Positions 22,312 to 22,407 of a DNA stretch of 22,407 nt are shown here, piece after piece. Positions within the stretch are counted from its first letter, which is position 1; every line of letters begins with the position of its first letter. The DNA comes from Conidiobolus incongruus B7586 (Eukaryota > Entomophthoromycota > Entomophthoromycetes > Entomophthorales > Conidiobolaceae). Where the stretch lies: the NCBI GenBank assembly GCA_000697335.1, contig JNEM01013592.1, positions 1-22,407 on the forward strand. Reading direction: 5' to 3'. The translations under genes were made by a program, and so were the position numbers. The notes beneath the pieces are model-generated. The model was not told the origin of the DNA. It saw only the letters and a list, made by a program, of their open reading frames with translations, and made no database searches.

Positions 22312-22407
22312 ATAGGAAATCTTTTAATCTTTAATTTTTCAAATATGTTTTTAATTTTAAATAATAAAATATATATAAAATAAATAAGAAAATATATAAT
22401 TTTAAAA
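22312..22407 (+). mobile_element. mariner transposon copy D, 5' end only, cut by window edge
   Basis: From 22312 (ATAGGAAATCTTTTAATC) to the end of the window the sequence follows the first ~100 bp of copy C almost base for base, including TTTTTCAAA and the later AAGAAAATATATAATTTT that matches copy C near 20930-20950. It is therefore the 5' terminus of another copy in the same orientation. The differences are mostly toward A/T, so it looks older than copy C. Its transposase region lies outside the window. Confidence 0.8.

Overview
The window is very AT-rich eukaryotic DNA, most likely from a fungus. The evidence is three genes: two small genes split by introns of 49-57 bp with GTAAGT-like donors, and one intronless kinase of the Ran1/Ksp1 type, whose T-loop is typical of fungal members. 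No rRNA, tRNA or CRISPR array was found, nor any sign of bacterial or organellar origin. I cannot name the species from sequence alone. All three genes use the standard code, with no internal TAA, TAG or TGA.

Layout. Bases 1-1503 are an old mariner transposon on the minus strand (copy A), cut by the window edge and itself split by a ~394-bp insert. Bases 2320-2975 and 4716-5383 are two tandem paralogous MAPEG genes (microsomal glutathione S-transferase 3 type). Both have five exons, exons of identical length and 148 residues, and are about 62% identical. Between them lies a GC-richer island (about 3600-4140) that looks like a broken Ty1/copia LTR fossil. Bases 7702-8976 hold a second minus-strand mariner (copy B). 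About 3.2 kb of AT-rich DNA then leads to the kinase gene (12171-13304, minus), which has a clear TATA box and a STRE-like site upstream. From 13.5 to 20.8 kb I see no convincing gene, only microsatellites, palindromes and a few patches of higher complexity. Bases 20857-22126 are a third mariner (copy C, plus strand), with both terminal inverted repeats, a TA duplication and a full-length but stop-riddled transposase frame. A fourth copy (D) begins at 22312 in the same direction and runs off the end.

Biology. The MAPEG pair would act in membrane-bound glutathione or lipid-hydroperoxide metabolism. Gene 1 has GC-ending codons suggesting strong expression, and gene 2 is more AT-shifted. The kinase probably works in nutrient or developmental signalling. 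The most notable signal is in copy C: all seven in-frame stops are TAA or TAG, never TGA, and several fall at conserved Trp or Gln sites. The third catalytic Asp is also changed to Asn. These changes fit CpA-to-TpA transitions, the signature of repeat-induced point mutation or similar cytosine deamination.
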